64,000 nucleotides of DNA. It comes from Clostridia bacterium (GTDB lineage: Bacteria; Bacillota; Clostridia; Oscillospirales; Acutalibacteraceae). The stretch is from NCBI GenBank assembly GCA_017433225.1, contig JAFRHS010000017.1:1-64000 (forward strand), given 5' to 3'. The translations under genes were made by a program, and so were the position numbers. Position 1 is the first letter of the stretch, and every line of letters starts with the position of its first letter. The notes under the pieces are model-generated. The model saw only the letters and a program-made list of their open reading frames with translations. It did not search any database and had not been told where the DNA came from. This document shows positions 59,315 to 64,000 of the stretch, one piece after another.

Positions 59315-60891
59315 GCGAAGTCCCCCTCTCCTTTCAGGAATACTTCATCGAGGGACTTTTTGCCCGCGATGATCTTGGCGACGTCCGGGCTCACGGCATA
59401 GCCGTACTCGTGCATCTCCGTTTCCAGAGCTTCCAGGCTCGACTGCAGGTCAGCGCGCTCGCTCTTCAGCTTTTCTTTCGTATCGCCCTTGGCGTTCTTG
59501 ATGGCGGTCGTCTTGTCGGCGATCTGCTGCTGCAGGATCAGCGAGTAGATGCTGCAGGCGGAGACATAGTTGTTCGCCGTGGCGGCATTGGCGTGGGCCT
59601 CTTCCGCATAGGCGGTGGCCAGCTTGTAGTCGCCCTCCAGCAGATAGAGGATGGCGCGCTGGTAGTTGAGGGTGGAGGCCGTGCCGTCGATCTTGAGGCC
59701 CGCGTCGCAGGCTCTGACCGCCGCCTTGTGGTCTCCCTTCAGGCGATATGCCACCGTCCGGTACACGTGCGAGTAGACGTCTTCGGCATTGCGTTTCTCC
59801 AGCGTGTCGCACAGAGAGAGTGCCTTGTCGTAGTCTTTCTCGGTCAGCGCGATCTCGGTCTCGAGGGGCAGGTACAGACTCTCGTACTCTTCGCCCTGCG
59901 CCTTGATGGCTTCGACGTACTTCTTCTGGGTGTCGAGACCCTGCTCGTAGATGAGGCAGGCATAGTAGCGGTAGTAGTTCGCGAATGCGGGGTTGATGTC
60001 CTTGCCCTCCATCGCCTTGTCATAGGCCTTGATGAGGGACTTGAAGTCCTTCGAACTCTGTGCCGCTTCCTCGAAGCAGTTGTAGGCCGCCTCGTATTCG
60101 TCGATGCGTTCCTTCGACTGCCGCGCGTAGCGGTTATACCACTTGTTCAGGTCGTTCGGGTAGTAGGCCTCGAGGTAGTTGTCGAGGACGCCGAACTGCT
60201 GGACACCGGTCTGGTTCAGGAGTTTGACCTGGTTCTTCCGGTACTGGAAGCCGTAGGTGTCGGACCCTTCGGCGATCTGCCCGTTGAGCTCGCCGTACTT
60301 GTCGAGCGCGGACATGAGTTTGCCTTCTCTCGCGAGGCTCTGCGCCTGCGCCGTACCGTGATAGACGTTCCAGCCCTCGTGGCAGAGGAGGATGCCGAAG
60401 ACCAGGAAGAAGACGGCCATCAGCGGGATGATGAACTGCCACCACTCGAAGGGGTAGTGCTTCATGTCGTCGAGGCATTCTTCACAGTAGTCCGTGCCCT
60501 CCACGACTTCGTGTTCGCCGCAGACCTCACACATGACAGGGCGGTGGTACTCCGCCTTGATGCCGTGCTGTTTTTCATAGAGCGCCTGTTTGACGATGTC
60601 GTCCCACTCGGCGTCCGGCGCCTGTTCGCGCATCTCGTCGATCTCGCCCTGGACCATGGTCCGGAGGTCTTCGAGTTCCGCTTTCAGCTCCTCTTCGGTG
60701 CGGGGACGCAGGGGATCCGGCGCGCCCGGGTCCGTCGGGGTCTCATCGAGAGCCGCTTTCAGCGTGCCGTCCTTCAGTGCCTTGCGGCGGGCCTTGTCTT
60801 TCATCTTTTCGGCTTTGCGGGCAGCTTTTTCGGCCTTTTTCTTTGCCTTTGCCGCCTCTTTTTCCGCCTGTTTCAGGTTGTCTGTGCTCAA
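59308..60891 (-). CDS. Zinc-ribbon, single-span membrane protein with TPR repeats
   Basis: 527 residues. A highly charged Lys/Ala coiled N-terminus (1-48), an acidic helical part, a Cys4 zinc ribbon (Cys121, Cys124, Cys136, Cys139), one membrane span (about 152-171), and a long extracellular helical region with tetratricopeptide-like repeats (about 180-500; clear around ALSLCDTLEKRNAEDVYSHV and AVRACDAGLKIDGTASTL). Probably an envelope scaffold. It lies between a single-span protein (60913) and a polytopic protein (59314) in a three-gene leftward operon. Confidence 0.75.
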   Translation of the reverse strand: MSTDNLKQAEKEAAKAKKKAEKAARKAEKMKDKARRKALKDGTLKAALDETPTDPGAPDPLRPRTEEELKAELEDLRTMVQGEIDEMREQAPDAEWDDIVKQALYEKQHGIKAEYHRPVMCEVCGEHEVVEGTDYCEECLDDMKHYPFEWWQFIIPLMAVFFLVFGILLCHEGWNVYHGTAQAQSLAREGKLMSALDKYGELNGQIAEGSDTYGFQYRKNQVKLLNQTGVQQFGVLDNYLEAYYPNDLNKWYNRYARQSKERIDEYEAAYNCFEEAAQSSKDFKSLIKAYDKAMEGKDINPAFANYYRYYACLIYEQGLDTQKKYVEAIKAQGEEYESLYLPLETEIALTEKDYDKALSLCDTLEKRNAEDVYSHVYRTVAYRLKGDHKAAVRACDAGLKIDGTASTLNYQRAILYLLEGDYKLATAYAEEAHANAATANNYVSACSIYSLILQQQIADKTTAIKNAKGDTKEKLKSERADLQSSLEALETEMHEYGYAVSPDVAKIIAGKKSLDEVFLKGEGDFAW

Positions 60892-60912
60892 ATGGGCACC
60901 TCCGTTCTCTGG

Positions 60913-61452
60913 TTACTTTGCCTGCGTGACGCCGCCGATCTTGCTGGAGAGGTCCATCGCCTCAAAGTCTTTGGTGAGGTCTTCCAGGTCAAGGTCGTCG
61001 GTCTTGTAGAAGTAGTTGCCATACTCGTTCGTGATGCTGATGGTCTTGCCCATGATGAGAAGGACGTTTTCGCCTTCCTCCTTCTTCAGGGTGAACATCT
61101 CGACGTCGCCGGTGTAGTCAACGGCGGCCCGGTCCTCGTCGGTGGGCTCCTGCAGTTCGAGCGCCTTCAGCTTGTCGAGGAACACCTCGATGGCGGCCTC
61201 GTCGGTCAGCTCTTTCTCGGCGATCGCGATGCCGGAGTCGATGCCGCCCCGGTGCAGGTACTCGACGCTGGTGACGGCCTTCGCCTTCGGGAAGAGCGGG
61301 TCTCCGTTCGGGTCTTTCGGCCCGACGTTGCCGCTGTTCTTCAGGACGAGGACAACTGCCGCCGCAATGATGGCGAGGACGAGGACTGCTGCCACCGCGA
61401 TGATGGCAATCTTTTTCTTATTGGTCTTTTTTGCTGTATTCTGTTCTGCCAT
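60913..61452 (-). CDS. Single-span membrane protein with extracellular domain, 179 aa
   Basis: 179 residues. A short basic cytoplasmic start, one membrane span (about 14-37, KIAIIAVAAVLVLAIIAAAV), then a ~140-residue external alpha/beta domain. No recognised family. ATG 61452 follows AAAGGAA by about 10 bases; upstream in-frame codons lack support. First gene of the leftward operon with the zinc-ribbon/TPR protein, divergent from typA. Confidence 0.65.
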   Translation of the reverse strand: MAEQNTAKKTNKKKIAIIAVAAVLVLAIIAAAVVLVLKNSGNVGPKDPNGDPLFPKAKAVTSVEYLHRGGIDSGIAIAEKELTDEAAIEVFLDKLKALELQEPTDEDRAAVDYTGDVEMFTLKKEEGENVLLIMGKTISITNEYGNYFYKTDDLDLEDLTKDFEAMDLSSKIGGVTQAK

Positions 61453-61511
61453 ATCGGTTCGATTCCTTTCTGGAGATGGGGGCCACATCGCCCCGGGATA
61501 CAGTTCTACTC

Positions 61512-61540
61512 ATTATACCGCGCGCACCTTTAAAAGAAAA
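61512..61540 (-). promoter_or_regulatory. Promoter of the zinc-ribbon/TPR operon
   Basis: Minus strand: TTTTCT (61535-61540), 17 bases, TATAAT (61512-61517). Its -35 lies 9 bases from the -35 of the typA promoter on the other strand. Confidence 0.55.
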
Positions 61541-61549
61541 GTAAAAACC

Positions 61550-61578
61550 TTGCAATAGGGCGGGGCGAGTGATAGAAT
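61550..61578 (+). promoter_or_regulatory. Promoter of typA
   Basis: TTGCAA (61550-61555), 17 bases, TAGAAT (61573-61578), predicting a start near 61585 and a ~140-base leader. Confidence 0.65.
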
Positions 61579-61607
61579 CTTGCGGAACAATATTCTAATG
61601 CAATACA

Positions 61608-61706
61608 GGAAGAAAAGTCCGGACAGACGTTTGGGGTCCCAATTGCCCCACTTGCAAAGCAATTGCGGGGTTCGGCCGGCGAACGGCTGGGCGGAGCTTT
61701 TCTTCC
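61608..61706 (+). ncRNA. Three-helix structured leader of typA
   Basis: Hand folding gives a closed junction. P1 is formed by GGAAGAAAAGTCCG (61608-61621) with CGGAGCTTTTCTTCC (61692-61706), one bulged G. P2 is CAATTGC (61640-61646) with GCAATTG (61659-61665). P3 is GTTCG (61670-61674) with CGAAC (61680-61684). It ends 6 bases before the typA ribosome site. The fold matches no riboswitch class I can name. It could be a cis-regulatory element such as a thermosensor or protein-binding leader; that is inference. Confidence 0.55.
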
Positions 61707-61724
61707 ACTTTTGAAGGTGAAAGT

Positions 61725-63545
61725 TTGAAACTCCGAGAAGACATCCGCAACGTCGCGATGATCGCCCACGTCGACCACGGCAAGACCACCCTGGTCGATG
61801 CGCTCCTGAAGCAGAGCGGCATCTTCCGCCAGAACGAACAGGTCGACGAACGGGTCATGGACTCGAACGACCTCGAGCGGGAACGCGGCATCACCATCCT
61901 GTCCAAAAACACCTCCGTGCGCTACGGCGACACGAAGATCAACATCATCGACACCCCCGGTCACGCGGACTTCGGCGGCGAGGTCGAGCGCATCCTCCTC
62001 ATGGTCGACGGCGTTTTGCTGCTCGTCGACGCCTTCGAGGGCTGCATGCCCCAGACCCGTTTCGTCCTGAAGAAGGCCCTCGGCCTCAAGAAGAAGGTCG
62101 TGGTCGTCATCAACAAGATCGACCGCCCCGGCGCGCGCCCGGCGGAAGTCGTAGACGAGGTCATCGACCTGTTCATCGAGCTCGGCGCGGACGAGGACCA
62201 GATCGAGTTCCCGGTCGTGTACGCGTCCGCCAGAGACGGCTATGCTTCGTACGATGAGCGCGACCGCGAGGGCGATATGCGCCCCATCTTCGAGAGCATC
62301 CTCAAAGAGGTTCCGGCGCCGAAAGGCGACGTGGACGCGCCGCTCCAGGTGCTGTTCTCCTCCCTCGACTACGACGACTATGTCGGCCGCATGGGCATCG
62401 GACGCATTGAGCGCGGCACGATCAAGCAGAACGAACCGCTCGTCCTCTGCAAGGCGGACGGCTCCGAAGAGAAGGTCAAAGTTTCGAAGCTGTATGTCTA
62501 TGAAGGCCTCGCCCGCAAAGAGGTCAAAGAGGCCGGCGCAGGCGAGATCATCTGTGTCTCCGGCATCTCGGACATCAACATCGGAGAGACCGCCTGCGAC
62601 CCCGAGCACGTCGAGCCCATGGAGTTCATCAAGATCGATGAACCCACTATCTCCATGAACTTCATCGTCAACGACTCCCCCTTCGCGGGACGGGAAGGCA
62701 AGTATGTCACCTCCCGGAACATCCGCGACCGGCTCTTCAAGGAAGTCGAGACGAACGTCGCCATGCGCGTCGAAGAGACCGAGACCACCGACACGTTCAA
62801 GGTCTCCGGCCGCGGCGAACTCCACCTGTCCATCCTCATCGAGACCATGCGGCGCGAAGGCTACGAGTTCGCGGTCTCCCGCCCGAAAGTCATCTACAAG
62901 CGCGACGAGAACGGCCAGCTCCTCGAACCGATGGAGCTCCTCTCCGTCGAGGTGCCCGGCGACTACGTCGGCGCCGTCATCGAGAAACTCGGCACGCGGA
63001 AAGCGGAACTCCGCGACATGGCCGCCCACGACGGCGGCGCCACCCACCTCGAGTTCTCCGTCCCGTCCCGCGGCCTCATCGGCTACCGCTCCGAGTTCAT
63101 GACCGACACCAACGGCAACGGCATCATGAACCAGCTCTTCGACGGGTACGCGCCGTACAAGGGCGACATCGAAACCCGCGAGCGCGGCTCCATCGTCGTC
63201 CATGAGACCGGCGTCTCCTCCGCCTACGGCCTCTTCAACACGCAGGACCGCGGCACGCTGTTCATCGGCGCCGGCGTCGACGTGTACGAAGGCATGATCG
63301 TCGGCGAGTGCAGCCGCGCGGAAGACATCGTCTGCAACGTCTGCAAGACGAAGCACCTGACGAACACCCGCGCCTCCGGCTCTGACGACGCCCTGCGCCT
63401 CGTCCCGCCGACCGTCCTCTCCCTCGAGCAGTGCATGGAATTCATCGGCGACGACGAACTCCTCGAAGTCACGCCCGAGTCCCTGCGACTGCGCAAGACC
63501 ATCCTCTCGAAAGAGAAGCGCCTCAAGCAGCAGTTCCGCAAATAA
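61725..63545 (+). CDS. typA: Translational GTPase TypA/BipA
   Basis: 606 residues, full length. GTPase motifs [46 protein letters not shown]; then domains II, III, V and the TypA-specific C-terminal domain ([20 protein letters not shown] onward). It binds the ribosome, helping assembly and translation under cold and other stress. Start is TTG 61725, with GAAGGTGA upstream; the protein begins [18 protein letters not shown] as expected. A terminator follows at 63569. Confidence 0.96.
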   Translation: MKLREDIRNVAMIAHVDHGKTTLVDALLKQSGIFRQNEQVDERVMDSNDLERERGITILSKNTSVRYGDTKINIIDTPGHADFGGEVERILLMVDGVLLLVDAFEGCMPQTRFVLKKALGLKKKVVVVINKIDRPGARPAEVVDEVIDLFIELGADEDQIEFPVVYASARDGYASYDERDREGDMRPIFESILKEVPAPKGDVDAPLQVLFSSLDYDDYVGRMGIGRIERGTIKQNEPLVLCKADGSEEKVKVSKLYVYEGLARKEVKEAGAGEIICVSGISDINIGETACDPEHVEPMEFIKIDEPTISMNFIVNDSPFAGREGKYVTSRNIRDRLFKEVETNVAMRVEETETTDTFKVSGRGELHLSILIETMRREGYEFAVSRPKVIYKRDENGQLLEPMELLSVEVPGDYVGAVIEKLGTRKAELRDMAAHDGGATHLEFSVPSRGLIGYRSEFMTDTNGNGIMNQLFDGYAPYKGDIETRERGSIVVHETGVSSAYGLFNTQDRGTLFIGAGVDVYEGMIVGECSRAEDIVCNVCKTKHLTNTRASGSDDALRLVPPTVLSLEQCMEFIGDDELLEVTPESLRLRKTILSKEKRLKQQFRK

Positions 63546-63568
63546 ATCGCCAAACGGCATGCAAAAAC

Positions 63569-63598
63569 CGGACCTCATACGAGGTCCGATTCTTTTTC
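63569..63598 (+). terminator. Terminator of typA
   Basis: CGGACCTC pairs with GAGGTCCG, then ATTCTTTTTC. A second hairpin with TGAGAC/GTCTCA arms follows at about 63623-63649. Confidence 0.88.
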
Positions 63599-63676
63599 TT
63601 GGGAAAACAGGGTCGTTCAAAATGAGACATTTCGAGAAATGTGTCTCAACTTTCAAAAAATAACCCCCTCGGGGGC

Positions 63677-63705
63677 TTGCAGGTGCCACTTTAGCACACT
63701 ACAAT
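63677..63705 (+). promoter_or_regulatory. Promoter of a candidate small RNA
   Basis: TTGCAG (63677-63682), 17 bases, TACAAT (63700-63705). No open reading frame follows on this strand before the terminator at 63806. Confidence 0.55.
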
Positions 63706-63710
63706 GAATA

Positions 63711-63838
63711 CAGATCGAGAGAACTTTATCTGGAAAACATCACCTCCTCTCTCCTTCTCAAAGACATAGAATACCTTTCCCAAACCGAATCCCAAAACAG
63801 CGAAACCCACCGGCAGAACCGGTGGGCTTTTGCTTTGG
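63711..63838 (+). ncRNA. Candidate trans-acting small RNA with CU-rich tract
   Basis: About 128 bases between a promoter and an intrinsic terminator (CCCACCGG pairing with CCGGTGGG, 63806-63826, then a T-rich tail). The 5' end can form a stem CAGAT/ATCTG (63711-63732). The middle, 63742-63759, is a single-stranded-looking pyrimidine tract containing CCTCCTCTCTCC, complementary to Shine-Dalgarno sequences. This layout is typical of base-pairing sRNAs in Firmicutes. No ORF on this strand; the minus-strand frame here (63691-63915) has no ribosome site or family match. Confidence 0.5.
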
Positions 63839-63849
63839 TTTATCATAAT

Positions 63850-63960
63850 AAACATGTCAATTCTGCATTTTCGCAATTCTGCCATGCATTCTTCGGCACG
63901 CCATTTTGCTGACATTTATAAAATGCATGTCAATTCTGCGTTGTGGAAAGTCTGCCATGT
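63850..63960. repeat. Two direct repeats of about 34 bp
   Basis: CATGTCAATTCTGC occurs at about 63854 and 63928, each followed 20 bases later by a TCTGCCATG sequence, so a ~34-bp unit is repeated with about 74 bases between starts. Inside the second gap are further partial copies of the same words. No gene is supportable from 63839 to 64000. Might be a transposon end or a noncoding repeat; undecided. Confidence 0.5.
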
Positions 63961-64000
63961 AAATCGCCACGGCATATGCCGGCAGGCTGTTTGCGAACAG

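Noticed and set aside
61585..61724. Partial RNase P or SRP RNA
   Set aside because: A short GAAGAAAAGTCCGG stretch recalls RNase P, but the region is about 100 bases and lacks the other conserved blocks of either RNA.
63691..63915. 74-codon minus-strand frame
   Set aside because: No ribosome site, no family resemblance, and it runs through a terminator hairpin and repeats; the plus-strand sRNA reading explains the region better.

Overview
The window is GC-rich, densely coded and looks like a chromosome segment of an anaerobic Clostridia-type Firmicute. Oscillospirales is my best guess, from gene content and style only; no rRNA or marker comparison was possible. The pointers are: strong AGGAGG-type ribosome sites with several TTG/GTG starts; vegetative promoters with 17-bp spacing; the paired glgC/glgD form of ADP-glucose pyrophosphorylase; a Bacillota-type EIICBA PTS permease; DegV, DUF1934, DUF1653 and DUF975 proteins; and malic enzyme plus Ldh2-type dehydrogenase. 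No complete mobile element is present. There is a truncated TnpB fragment, a broken amidohydrolase start and several intergenic repeat families.

Layout. 0-5.5 kb: an 83-bp hairpin repeat array, an amidohydrolase remnant, three alpha/beta hydrolases, a DUF1294 membrane protein and a metallo-beta-lactamase-fold hydrolase. 5.8-17 kb: carbon metabolism (glucose/GlcNAc PTS permease, Old Yellow Enzyme-type oxidoreductase, TetR regulator, glycerate kinase, SstT-like symporter, malic enzyme, Ldh2 dehydrogenase). 17.3-21.2 kb: a zinc/cadmium efflux operon (HMA protein, P1B ATPase, SmtB-like ArsR repressor, two membrane proteins) with a near-ideal promoter and a perfect palindromic operator. 21.3-30.2 kb: an eight-gene leftward operon, ddl-DUF1934-argS-mltG-xth-degV-GDPD-like-polymerase-like, centred on wall synthesis and housekeeping. 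30.3-34.7 kb: an unknown protein, hom-lysC and rpe. 34.7-42.3 kb: iscS-thiI-pncC followed by three unusual membrane-linked genes. 42.3-46 kb: tRNA-Arg(CCT), tnpB remnant, rsmA, a glycosyltransferase and a Gly/Ala-rich membrane protein. 46.2-52.1 kb: glycogen operon glgB-glgC-glgD-glgA. 52.2-61.5 kb: XRE regulator, two secreted SGNH-hydrolase paralogues, HAD and histidine phosphatases, DUF975 protein, and a three-gene zinc-ribbon/TPR membrane cluster. 61.5-64 kb: typA with a structured leader, then a candidate small RNA.

Most notable. The operon at 34.7-42.3 kb ends with a class B sortase-like protein that has lost both the catalytic His and Cys and carries a roughly 610-residue Ala/Glu/Lys-rich N-terminal region. 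Next to it is what I read as a full-length CinA homologue with all signature motifs eroded and a C-terminal membrane tail, lying beside a separate, intact PncC-type amidase. A third degenerate membrane-anchored enzyme, a GDPD domain without its catalytic residues, lies in the ddl operon. Together they suggest a set of membrane pseudoenzymes with binding or scaffolding roles. On the RNA side, a duplicated ~135-bp structured intergenic element, a three-helix typA leader and a CU-rich candidate sRNA are the best unexplained signals.
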